A stretch of 64,000 nucleotides of DNA from [Phialemoniopsis] sp. UDSM-2020 (taxonomy: Eukaryota > Ascomycota > Sordariomycetes > Thyridiales > Thyridiaceae), in NCBI GenBank assembly GCA_018873225.1, contig JAEILZ010000008.1:186001-250000 (forward strand). Reading direction: 5' to 3'. Shown piece after piece: positions 1 to 10,957 of this stretch. Both the position numbers and the translations under genes were made by a program. Numbering within the stretch: the first letter of the stretch is position 1; each line of letters starts with the position of its first letter. Below the pieces are notes generated by a model, which saw only the letters and a list, made by a program, of their open reading frames with translations, was not told where the DNA came from and did not search any database.

Positions 1-450
1 GAGATAAAGGATTGGGACGAGTATGAATTTCGGAGTTCAGTCCAACACCGATCGACTTGTCGCGACTGCATGACTGAGTATTCCTGGTCCCGACAAGGCA
101 AGCAGATCAAGCTTCAGAGAATCTCAGACTTTACTGTCAAAACGCCCTTGGATCCGGAATGGCTGTGCATGTTGGACTCCGAGTCGATTGATTTCAAAGA
201 CCAGGAGACGGAACATTATCTGTGGTGTAGCGACAGAAAGTGCGCCATCTCGCAAAGGGACAAGACGTGGCTCAGGGTGTTTGCGGACGCTATTGACAAG
301 GATTACAAGTTCCGACAGACACACCTCGACTACATTTTCCGCACGTTTTACGACAAACTGCGACTGTCACGGCAAAAGCACAACGATTCGGGCAAACTTG
401 TACTTGATTCATCGACGCGGTCGGGCAACATCAACGTAGAATACTCGTAG
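1..450 (+). CDS. C-terminal part of an F-box-like protein (5' end outside window)
   Basis: The reading frame is open from base 1 to the TAG at 450, so this is the 3' part of a gene that begins before the window. The residues around a CRDC motif, followed by basic and aromatic stretches (W at 'DPEWLCML', 'LRVFADAI'), resemble the C-terminal region of fungal F-box-type hypothetical proteins, which commonly carry a C-R-x-C box there. The first in-frame ATG at 70 is probably internal, because conserved-looking sequence including the first Cys of the CRDC box lies upstream of it. No F-box is visible in the fragment. The F-box assignment is an inference from the tail alone. Confidence 0.45.
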   Translation, partial: EIKDWDEYEFRSSVQHRSTCRDCMTEYSWSRQGKQIKLQRISDFTVKTPLDPEWLCMLDSESIDFKDQETEHYLWCSDRKCAISQRDKTWLRVFADAIDKDYKFRQTHLDYIFRTFYDKLRLSRQKHNDSGKLVLDSSTRSGNINVEYS

Positions 451-1038
451 ATCAGGTTGATAACAGGACTATTAGCTGTCATAATATGAATTAGATCTGG
501 ACGACGAGAGTTAAGAAGTTTTAGCTGTCTCCTGGTATTGCTGGATGTGAGAGGTCGTCGAGTCAAGGTTATTTGACTCTCAAATTAATAAATTCCAAGT
601 CCCATTTCCTGCTTATCGTTGCAATTGTGAGGATCATCCCACTGTCTAACGGCCCTAACCACTAGGCCGAAGTCTTCAGAGGTGGCAGGCCAGCTGGATG
701 TCTCTCTGCAATGATCATTAGCAACTGTGCAATGTATTGATTGAGACCCTTGTGTTTGCTACAGATACTTGAATTCATATGCGAGATTGGCCGCCGTCCC
801 GGCCTCCTCATCACTGACCAACGGATCAGCTGCTGCCTCTAGGGCATCGCGCAGATAGGGCGTGGCGATGGGGTAGATATATATATATATATATATATAT
901 GTGAATTAAAGGCAGAGTATATACAGAGAGCATATTCCATCCTCACAATCTCGGAGCATACCTCCACGATCTTTAACCGGTGTTTCTCCGCCAAATGCAG
1001 GATAAGTGTTCATGCACACTACACAAGTCCCAGTTCAT
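451..1038. other. intergenic region, convergent 3' ends
   Basis: Lies between the 3' ends of the left-edge gene and the minus-strand AAA+ gene. It holds an (AT)12 tract near its centre and no supported reading frame. Confidence 0.6.
877..900. repeat. (AT)12 dinucleotide microsatellite
   Basis: Uninterrupted AT dinucleotides in the intergenic region, read directly from the sequence. Confidence 0.95.
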
Positions 1039-4000
1039 CTACCCTTGACTGCCCTGATTGGGATCTCCTCCTTGGGCACTCGGGGTGCCAGCAACATAAT
1101 CCACCTGAATCGACGCAGGGTTGACCCCCATTCTCTCACGTCCAGGACTCGGGTAGCCTCCAAGTGGTCGTGTGCGATACTCGGAGTCCACTTCTTGCGC
1201 CATGCGAGGATCACTCTGCGTGGCGAATCCAGGCCCCTGTGCTGCGTATCGCGACTGTTGAAACCCACCTTCCATGCCGTACTCATCAGGCGGTGGCCGG
1301 TCGAACCTAGCGCTTTGTGAGTACTGATAGTGCCCGGCACCGCCAGCGCGAGGAGGCGTGAGATGCGGGCTCTCCGGCTGGTACACATGTCCCTGGGATG
1401 GAAGTCCGTCGCCGAAACCACGGCCCCGGCCTTGATACATGTCGCTAGAGGTGCCGTAGGGGCCAGTGTAGTATTGCTGCCCGTGCCCTTGCGGTGCCGG
1501 CTGACCTCTACCGGCGGTGGGAATCCTGTAGCCGCGGAGCGGACTGCCCTCACCAGCCGGCATGTAATGAGCCCCAGCTTGCGCAGCGTGTCTGCTCTTA
1601 GCAAACGTCTCATTCATCATAGCCTCGAACACGCGCTCAATCGCCCGTATCCCCATCTCCTTGGCGCGGGTCTCGGGGTCAACGCCGTGTACTGCCTTGA
1701 GGTAGTTCATGAACTCTAGGTACGCGTCCGAAACGACCTCGATGTTGGATTGTTTGAGGTGAATAGTGTCCTTGGATTGGTACGTGAGGTCGAAGCGCTT
1801 CTCCTTTGGCAGTGCCTCGAATTCGGCTAAAGCGAGTGCTGTTTGGCAGGCGTTGCGGATTTGTCGCCCGTTCCAACGGGCTTGGTCTTTCTCACGCCAG
1901 TATTTGGTCGCGAATCTGATGATATCTACCTCGTCAATGAGGATTTCCCTTTTGTTCTTCTTGTAGCGTGTTCGGATCATGCCAAAGTTGAGTTGGAAGA
2001 TCCTGGAGGTCGCGTCCTCGTCCAAGGGTGGGTAGTAGAGACTCATGTGAACACGGGAGGCAAAAGCCTCATCGAAGTCGCCGATCCGATTTGTGGTCAA
2101 GAACAGGATGCCGGCATAATACTCGAGCACTCGAAGAAATACTTGATAAGATGTCAGTACCGCTTCGACACTGGTATAGCGGGAAAGACAACATACCCGC
2201 AACAAGGCCGTTCCGCGTGAAGTCCTCACGTCTTCTTGATGCAAGGAACACATCAGCCTCATCTAGAAGGAGGATACAGCCCCATCGATTAGCAAGGGCG
2301 AAATTTGTTGACAGCTTGCTCTCCACCTCCTTGGCATCGGACCCGAGATCTCCTGGAAAAGAATTAGTCCGCCATTGGATAGGATGAGCGAGCGTGTAAC
2401 GACATACCGCATGTGATTTGAAAAAGCGGTTTCTTGAACTTTTCAGCGACACCCTCTGTTTCATCATCAGTATGTCATCAGTAATCACCACCGACGAGGG
2501 CAGTCTACCTGCAGTAGTAGTCTTGCCTACACCAGGTGCGCCGTGGAGAAGTATGATCAGACCCTTGCCTGCAACTTTTGTTAGCTTTTGCCTAGGAAGT
2601 TAAAGATTGAGTGTGCTTTATGTACCCTTTCCACGGATGATGTCGACTTGCTCGTCCTGGCCCTGCTGGGACTGTTTATTTCGGAAATGTTGGGCAATCA
2701 GTGACAAGACCATATCTTTTATCTTGTCGTCAAGGACTAGTCGACCAAAAGCCGATTCATCACTGCCACTTGCATTGTTCCCACTATCATCTCCCTCGCC
2801 CGAGGTAGTAACCTCAGTTAAATAGGTAAGATCCAGTTGAGCTGGTGGATGTTAGCGGTCTCGTAGATCAAAATATATCATAGCAAGCTTACCCCAAGTA
2901 CGGTCGCGCAGAACAAACCCGTACACGCTGTAAGACATGATGAGGTACTCGTCGTCGGTGAAGCCGTTACCATCAGTCTTGGCCTCGTCGAGCGACCGGC
3001 TGTAGATGGCTGCCGAGGGTATCTTGTTCGAATCTCCTTCCACCTGTGCCACCATGCTTCGAATGTAACTCATATGGTGCTCCTTCTCAACAAATGCATC
3101 GTCAATGATGTTTTCAAAGTCACAACATCCGTCAAGGCAGGGTTCATCTCCATGGCGACTGACGTCGAGGATCGCATTTGGACCAACCAAGGGGTGAATA
3201 TTCGGTTCCCAATCCTCATTCTCCTCAATTGAAAAGGCTTCTTCAAAGTCAATGACGACCTGACTTTCGACTTCGTCGCGAGTGTTAATGGTGTAACCAG
3301 AGTAATACATGTGCTTGATTCCGACGGCATCGATGAATTTCATTCCTCTCTGGATTAGGGCCTTCCGAATTTCTTCGGTTTTGGCCGTGATATCCTCTTC
3401 CGTCGTCGCAGTAGCCATCTCGCCATCGAGTTTTGATCGTAGACTACCCGCAGGTAGGCTTAAGAGCTTCTTTGAATGAAAGCGGATGGGATAGATGTCG
3501 AAAGACGTAACAAATCGCTCGCCTTCGAAATGATTAAAACCAAACCACTCTATAACTGGTCCAAGTGTTTTCCCATCGAAGTGTATATAAGAGCAGCAGA
3601 CACGTATCGGGGCTTCGGAGGTCTCCTTCCTGGTCTCGTCTCCGCTTTTCGCCTCGAACATCACTGCGCGTGGGCGGGCGCGATGTGGTGCGGATGTAAT
3701 GCTGACAATGCGATAGGCCTGCCTTCCGCTGTTCGAGATGACAAAGTCTCCGGGTCGAAAGAGGTACCATAGGTCGGAGAATGTGATCTTGTCACAATCT
3801 AGGCTGTTGAGGTATTCAACCTTTCGATTAATGTAAGCGTTGATGAATTCCAAGAGTAGTCCAAGGTGTCTCAGTGCAAGTTCTGACGAGCTGTAACCTT
3901 GCGGATCTTCTACATGGCTAACCCTATCATTTCTTGTCTTGATAGAATCACTATCGTTCTCGACTGCGGGCGTTTGCACAGTCACACCCTCTTGGGAATC

Positions 4001-5431
4001 ATGCTTCGGTGATCGAAATTTCTTCTCTAGGGCTGCATATCGTCGTTGAAGCTCATCTTGATAGTGGAAAAGCAGCTTGAATGGCCTCAGCATGATGTAA
4101 GATGAGCGATGATCGCTGTCCTCTCCTTCGAGCTCCTTGCCCTGAATCAGAGAGAGAATCTTCATGAGCGGCTTGGAATGTATTCTGATCCGTTCAGGAA
4201 GCGGCTCTTGGCCAGTAAACCTATTCGAGGGACTCGCGATGTTCTCGTCGACGAGATTCAATCTTGCCCTCGTTTGCATGATGTGTGCTCCCATTGAAAA
4301 ATCAGATAAGGCTTCGGGATCCCCGATGAGGATAGTAATAGGATTCATCGTTGCTGAAGTTACAAATCGAAGTCCTCGAAATGTGAACCATGGTAATGAG
4401 TGCAGCCGTGCATCTGGAAGATTCTCAGTCGCGACTTGTTTGCTTGCGACTGAATCTTGCTGGTTTGGTGTGCGTTGTTCCTTGGCATCCTTGCTCACCT
4501 GGGCCGCAAATTCTGCCATGACGGCCTTCCGATTTTTTTCCCGCGTCTTGTTCTTGTGTTTCTGGTACCGCTGTCTCTGAGCGGTCAAGCGGTCGAGCTC
4601 CCACTCAAAGTCTGACCGTAATCTCGCGCGGAAGTAGTCAAAATCTTTTGACTTCGTTGATGTATCGCTGCTCCACTCGTCACTGTCAGACGCATCCCAT
4701 TGACTGGGTGGTCCTAGTTTTCGAGAGTAAACTGGCCGAAGTGATTTAGGTGGAATAGGGCCACCTTTTTCCATACCGGCACGTTGTGAATCAATGTACG
4801 TATGCCTGTCGAGAGCAGACAAGGGCACGTCATATTTGATCCATGCATCTTTGTCGTCGACTAATAGGTTTTTGAATCTACCTGATTTGAATGATTCCCG
4901 GCCTACATCTTTGAGATGGTCAGATACTCGTCGGGATTTGGAGTTCACTCTTTTGTTGATCTTTGTCTGCTCCTCTATTCCGTCTGCCGACCTTCGAGCG
5001 AACCGAGCACGCCGTATTAGTTTGCGCATCTCTTTGTCATCCACCCTCGTACCACCTATGCTGGTAGTATCCTGGATGTTGTCACTTTCGTGGTCCGATA
5101 GCTGGTCTGTCGCAGTTGGGTTGAGGGTTGAGTCCAGTGAATCCAAGGTCTGTAGGCGTTCTCGCAAGGCTCGCTCCAAACTTTGCACTTCTTGGAGAAT
5201 ACTAGACCTGGTGGTTTCGGGTGACTCTGGTGCTTTGGAATCCGAAGCAAGGTCGTGTTGATCATGCTTGGCACCTGGATGAGCTTGAACGCTGTCTTCG
5301 AAGCTGGTTGGGGGATCATCACTGGTCTCAGCAGTGGCAGGAGCCATTTCATCATCGACATTATGGTGGTTGGTAGATTTGGGCGCGTCTATGGACCCTG
5401 GCGTGGGTGGCGGATCCACTATATTCATCAT
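1039..5431 (-). CDS. AAA+ ATPase with N-terminal DUF7025-like region (6 exons)
   Basis: Exons on the minus strand are approximately 5431-2893, 2841-2626, 2568-2509, 2455-2408, 2352-2197 and 2141-1039, giving 1373 aa. All junctions are GT-AG and in phase; the intron at 2625-2569 has a GCTAAC branch site. The N-terminal about 250 residues are charged and low-complexity. A DUF7025-type region follows, with the characteristic 'RPFKLLFHYQDEL' stretch. The AAA+ core shows Walker A (HGAPGVGKT), Walker B (CILLLDEADVF), sensor 1 (FLTTNR) and an arginine-finger-like 'DEAFASRVH'. The C-terminal about 170 residues are Gly/Gln/Pro/Tyr-rich and probably disordered. Fungal relatives are annotated only as AAA ATPases; the substrate is unknown. 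The family is often found near other defence-like fungal genes, but no mechanism can be read here. Confidence 0.9.
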
Positions 5432-5974
5432 CGAAACAAAGTGCTTCCTTTGTGGAGCTTGAGCAGCTAATGATACAATGACTTTTGTTTGAGGCGTATT
5501 TACGCGAAGGGTAGCGTCAGTACAGTCTTTGAATCAAGCGACGCGAAAGTTGGAGGAGGAGGCGAGAGAGAAAGTTGTTGAGCAGGAGGAGAAGGCCTGC
5601 CATCTAAAAACCCCGCTCAGGTGCGGCTACAGGTTGGCGCAGCTCGTACGAAATCGAATCCGCTTACCATGGCGTATCATGGCCCATAGTGGCGCGTCGC
5701 TGCCAAATATTGGCAGCCTGGTATGATGGTGACGGGAACAACCACTCAAATCCCTGCACGTGGAGCGAGTACAATCTCCATGCATATGCCGTGCAGCACT
5801 CACTATCTCGACCGAAGGAGGGCACCTATCAGACTCGCCAGTCCGGAACAGCCCCCAAACGGTGTCACACAGCTGCCTTTTCCGTCGCGCTGCATGTCCG
5901 TGGCGATCTGATGTTGACCCTGTAGCCCCAAAGCCTGACCGTTCTCATCCCAATCATTCAAGCAAGTGACAACC
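5432..5974. other. divergent intergenic/promoter region
   Basis: Separates the start codons of the AAA+ gene (minus) and the DUF7708 gene (plus), so it should contain both promoters. No TATA box or repeat stands out and no coding frame is supported. Confidence 0.55.
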
Positions 5975-8277
5975 ATGTCGATACCCAGCCAGCAAATGCA
6001 GTCCCCGGCGGTGGACTTTATTGAGAATCGTTTGGATGAATTTCATCTAGGTTTTGCGGTGCCGGCGTCACATTATGATCATCAGCTTGACGCATTCACA
6101 GTGGCGACAACGCCGCCTCGGCCGATTCAGCCTGGCATTGTCGTCACTGGAGCGCAGAGTGATCCTCTAGCTTTTATCGGGGCCGAAGATACATCAGAAA
6201 CCGAGGTTAATGTACTCCCGCCGCGACCTCTAGCAAAACCTGCAGATGCGATGAAGTTCTGGGACACAATCTTCCCCAAAGCAAGGCAAAGGTTTCTGGA
6301 GAAGGAGCCACAAGAGCCGCGGAAACGCACAGAGGCTGGCTACGGCATACGGGACACGCAGGACTGGGAAGCGGTTTCCGACCAGCTTGAGCGTGCTAGG
6401 GAGGGGTATCTGTCCGAAAAGGGCATCAAGGGGTCTTTCAGGAAGACTTATCGCAAGGTCATTGAACGCACAGTGGCTCCCGCTATTGGTGTGAGCAAGT
6501 TTGCGCCTGATGTTGACTATACCGCCCCGGTACTCGGCATCGTCAAGACGCTTCTGGAGGTAAAAACCCTCTCCTGATCCAAGCATGTGATAGATTAGTA
6601 ACCTAGTGTTGTGGTAGGCCGCCCAATTCGCAGCGGATACACGAACGAAGATCTTAAGTGGCTTTGACGATTTGGATCTCATGTTCTCCGAAGTTGAGCT
6701 ATTTATCGAAACATTTCCAAAGGATGAGAATATTCAGGGCGCAGCAATAGAATTGGTAGCCACCGTCTTAGTCGCGGTGGAGTCTGCAATCGGCTTCTTC
6801 ACTCAGCATCTTAGTAGGTATCATGAGTCACAAATCAAGATCAAAGTATTTATATCGTCAACAGGAATATTCTCGGCTGCGTTCAAGGGAAAAGAGTACC
6901 AGCGTCCCCTCAGAGACCACCTCGAGCAAGTACAAAAGGCGAGCGCATACCTCATACGACAAGCGTGGAACTCAAAGACGCACGGCGACCAGCAACTGAT
7001 GCGAGAGATCGTCAATCGTATGTACTGGGATCACATAGAACATTGTTTTTGAATCATTTGCTAATCCCTAGTCTAACGTATACAGGGACGAGTCGGTGGA
7101 AAGAAGCGGTCAGTCGCTTGCATGCCGGTCAACAGCGCATATCACACGGACAAGACCAGATACAGTACGGTCAGCATCAGCTACAGTATGGTCAGGCAAA
7201 GCTGTACAATAAGCAACTGCAATTAGGACAAGACATGCACCGCGACCTACACCAGGCGAAGAACCAGTTTCGTGACTTTCTCGAAAACGGCATTCCGGAG
7301 CTTCTACGCAACGTGTACCTAGGTACGATCACCGACCCTGCTGGCCAACCCATACTGACAAGCAAGCAGAGGGCGAGAGACGTGCATACGAGCGACTGAG
7401 CGAATTCATTACTCCGCGATCTGCATCCACGTCTCCTTTCTTGATCGAGATGGCCCAAGAGCCTCACCTCACCCGCCAACATGCCTTGGATCTCTTGGCT
7501 ATGCCGGACATTGCCTCAGTGGACCTCGAGTACATCAACAGCAAACGGCAGCTATGGACGTCCCCGGAACAGCTCGCCAGAGCCGAGAGCCTGGTGCAAG
7601 AGAGACGGACAAACAGTTGGTTGAGCGCCCCGACTTCGTCTCAGCTCCTGATCCATGGACACTACGAGGATACCCAGTACGTCTCTGGGCTGTCACTCTT
7701 TTGCGCCTCTCTTGTAGAGTCTCTAGCGGAGAAAAGTCCAAGATTCATCAGCCTGTACTTCTTCTGCGGCCTCCATGTGGATGACACAGTCGGCACGCCT
7801 ACCGGAGGACTGGCAATGATCAAGACCTTCATATCACAGCTTCTTTGCCAGTACAACTTTGACATGAGGAAGCTTGCCGGTACCATGAGCCAAGAGTCGA
7901 TTGGCAGCGACAATGTTGTCGAACTTTGCCGACTGCTGAAATGGCTCATCTCGGAGCTGCCAGAAGGTTCTATAGTATTTTGGTTCATTGACGGCGTGGA
8001 GTACTACGAACGACAAGAGTTCGAGCTCGATTTTGGACAAGTACTCGTAACTGTACTCGAGCTGTCGACGTCAAGAAACATCAGAGCTATCGTCAAGGTC
8101 ATAATGGCAACTCCGGGAAAGACATCCATTGTCCGGAATGTGTTTGAAGATCCGGAACTCATCATCCACTTGGAGTCTACTCCATATTCTGATTCGGTGC
8201 CCAGTATGGATAGATTCAGGAGAAGGCTATCGCAGCACGAGGTGGTCCCGCATGGTTCCTCAAGCCGGGGGTCCTGA
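5975..8277 (+). CDS. DUF7708-domain STAND-like protein without recognisable Walker A (4 exons)
   Basis: Exons 5975-6559, 6618-7017, 7086-7322 and 7370-8277 splice in phase at GT-AG sites to about 709 aa. The start is the ATG at 5975; the frame is open slightly upstream but without an ATG. Residues of exon 2 ('SGFDDLDLMFSEVE' to 'RQAWNSK') match the fungal DUF7708 domain found N-terminal in STAND/NLR-like proteins. Exon 3 encodes a Gln-rich heptad-like coiled coil (repeats of YGQ.QLQ). The last exon resembles the degenerate P-loop region of nephrocystin-like fungal proteins ('LIHGHYEDTQYVSGLS', 'YFFCGLH', 'QLLCQYNFD'), but the usual GxxGxGKT is absent. The protein stops early, with no ankyrin, TPR or WD repeats. 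It may be a signalling partner rather than an NTPase. Confidence 0.8.
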
Positions 8278-8815
8278 TGTCCGGAGCAAAAACCCCACGA
8301 TGCTAAGGACTCTCTATACACTATCAACGGAGGGGGTTCGAGCTCGAGATCCGCTTTAGAAAAAATTATTGATATATACTTTTTTGGAGCAATTTTTCGT
8401 ATTGCACATAAAGACATGGTTCTGCCAAGTGGGCGACTCAGTAGTGAACGGGCTGTTCTTCCGCATGCACTCGACTTTTAATTCATCATCGTCGAATCGC
8501 TACAGGCATTGCAAGGGACCATCCCACTACCTGAGTGTTACAGGTTCATTCAACTTGTGATCGATGTTGGTAGAGATTGATCAGAACCCGTCAGTCGACC
8601 TTTCTCACTTGTCTTCCTAGCTTGCCTCCATTTCAGGTGGACTCCCATCCTTGGTGCCAAGTGAATCCACAGTCGGTCATCCTGTAAATCTCATGGACCC
8701 CTGTTCCTCCTGGATCCACATTCTCCTCACTTGAGTTCGCTTTGTCCACAGCTAAAGACCTGCTCTACCCATCTTTGCATGTTGCACAAAACGCCATTAT
8801 CATCTCCCAGAGCCC
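8278..8815. other. intergenic region
   Basis: Follows the DUF7708 gene and precedes the start of the tandem-domain gene. A TTTTTTGGAGCAA string at 8380-8392 matches the 3' element found after the Cys-rich genes at the right end of the window. Nothing else is recognisable. Confidence 0.5.
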
Positions 8816-10542
8816 ATGACGACTTCAACTTTCCACCACGAGGTGGCCCAAGGCCTGGCTCAATTCTACACAGAGTTGGCCCAGACCCCTTACCTGTCGC
8901 CTGACGCGATGCAACACCCACCGCCAGAGGGATGGAGTGACGCCGAGCTGGACCTGCATGGCTTGCGGGCCACGCTCAATCGTTCCGAAGCCGTCGTGGA
9001 CCTTTTGCGACACATTCCTTACTTGAAGCCGTTGGATATCAACCCGCAGAATGAACAATGGCCAATCTTCCCCAAGACTAAAGCCATGTGCTATTTGCGG
9101 GACCACTCCTCGCTACTGAACAAAGATCTAGAAGGCCTGTTCGAGCTGATCAACTTGCCACCAGACATGGTCAGCCTCACCCATCCTGCCGGCGAGTACA
9201 CGCTCTACGGCCCGCAATGGTGGCTGGTGGACTGCAAGACCTGCCGCATCACCAAATACGGAGGACCACCCCGCGGCGAGGAGTTGGCGGAGGAGTTCGA
9301 GTCAGAGTGGCGCACGGCACCAACCTACACTCCAGCAGATTTCTTTGAGGAGGTCACCTCCATGCTCGGCAAGGACTACTACCCCGTACCCGGTCTATCT
9401 GGGAGCATCGAGCCCGACTTCTGCACTCGCGGCGACAATGAGTGGACCTCCTTCTACCAGATCTACATGCTGGCAGGCTGGCAGCATGGCCACGGTCCGG
9501 GACCTTCATTCGACCGCGAGAAGTGCCGGAGAGACCTAGAGACTTACCTGCAGGAGCGACAACAACGTGAGTTGAGGAAGCGAAAAGCAGAGGCTGCCCG
9601 CCGCGAGCAGCCAAGACGGAGAACGAAGCCCACCACGTACCCTGCCCGCTACGACCGAGACGTGCTCGTCGCGGGACTGACCCGGTACTACGAGACACTA
9701 GCACAAATGGCCTTCTTTCCTGCGTCGCTCATCCAGCGCCCACCCGGCGGACGGTGGAACGACAAACTCTTCCTACCGGCGGAAAAGATCCAGCTCCTAG
9801 GCTTCAACGAGCGTGTTGTTGACCTTCTGCGTCATTTACCGTACCTCGATGTCGACGAGACGCACGAGGACAACCGCTGGCCCGTCGCCGGCCGCAGCGA
9901 GCCGCAGCGCTACCTCGCGGACAACCCAATGCTGACAGACGACCTGACGCCGGACAAGGCGACGCCCGAGCGCTTGTGTGCCCATGGCCTCTTCCCGTTC
10001 CCAGAAAAGATGCCGGATGGCCTGGTCCCCATCGTGGGCGGGGTCGCCGACGGCAGCAGCAGCGACTGGTGGATAGTTGATACCAATGCCGGCACCATCA
10101 TCGTGTACAACCCCGGCAGCAAGCAAGTTCGGGACGCACCCGACGACAAGCCCTGGCTTTGGACGCCACCGCGCTCCGCAGGGCCCTTCTTCGACGCGCT
10201 CATTGATGGCCTGTACAATCTTGATCTAGTGCCCGTACCACGTCCTGATACGGACGATGCTGAGTACTATCCTGAGATCTGGGGTGCGGTCCGGGAGGAT
10301 GACGACGAGGAGGACGCTGATGAGGATCCTGAAATAGAGGTATGTGTTCTCTTTTTGTGTTCCTCGGTCACAAGTATGCCGAACTGATTGTGCTGTGATA
10401 AATGCAGGATGCTCGTGGGATCTATCGCGCGCATGGCTGGCCGGACCTGGTCAATTTCCGGCGTGAGGAGTGCTATAACGCATTGGTAGAGCTCCGTACC
10501 AAGCTTCTGACAGAGGAAGAACAGGATTACGGACCTGCATAA
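8816..10542 (+). CDS. uncharacterised protein with two tandem copies of one domain (2 exons)
   Basis: Exons 8816-10339 and 10408-10542 give 552 aa. Two halves align by eye. The copy at residues about 1-240 contains 'GLAQFYTELAQ', 'VVDLLRHIPYL' and 'WWLVDCKT'. The copy at about 280-500 contains 'GLTRYYETLAQ', 'VVDLLRHLPYLD' and 'WWIVDTNAGTI'. They are joined by a basic linker rich in R, K and E. The Trp-Trp-[LI]-Val-Asp strand followed by 'P.TP..FF' in both copies resembles the overall style of SMI1/KNR4-like fungal proteins, but I cannot confirm that family. An acidic stretch (DDDEEDADEDPE) precedes the final exon. GC content is high relative to the flanks. Real gene almost certainly; function unknown. 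Confidence 0.8.
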
Positions 10543-10957
10543 GTGTTCTTGTACGGCAGATCTAGTTCCTCAAGTCGAGTTGTGAAGGGCTGCTTCGGTG
10601 TCATAGTCATACTCTAGGACTAGAACAGTTTTAGACGATAAGTTTTAGACGATAAGGCAAGTCTATGTCACTCATCTCCATCAAAGATGTTGCAATATGC
10701 GTAGGAAACAACGGTGTGTGGTGGACTTCGTGAAGCAATTCTCTCTCTAGCTGCCGTCCAGTTGATTCGGCTGATACTCACGGCGATCCACAGCAGAAAT
10801 GGCGACCCCGGACTCCAATCCCCACGGTACTTCCCGTCGGTCGACCCACATTCTCCTCACTGAAATCCCATTCATCCCACCCTCGACCTTTCATCCTTGA
10901 GTGGGACATACGTCGCTCCTTGTCCCTTGAACGCAATAGATCAGTAGCACCCGCAAG
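10543..10957. other. intergenic region with a 14-bp tandem duplication
   Basis: Contains two adjacent copies of AGTTTTAGACGATA at 10627-10640 and 10641-10654. Otherwise it is the 3' flank of the preceding gene and the promoter side of the regulator gene; no coding frame is supported. Confidence 0.6.

Noticed and set aside
610..680. tRNA-like A-box string on the minus strand (TAGTGGTTAGG)
   Set aside because: No matching B box (GGTTCRANTCC) or cloverleaf can be drawn downstream; treated as chance.
1035..1613. Second minus-strand frame over the 3' end of the AAA+ gene
   Set aside because: Alternative frame within the low-complexity C-terminal exon; the homologous frame ends at 1039.
4301..4309. 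ATCAGATAA match to the iron GATA motif
   Set aside because: Lies inside AAA+ coding sequence far from any promoter; taken as a chance occurrence.
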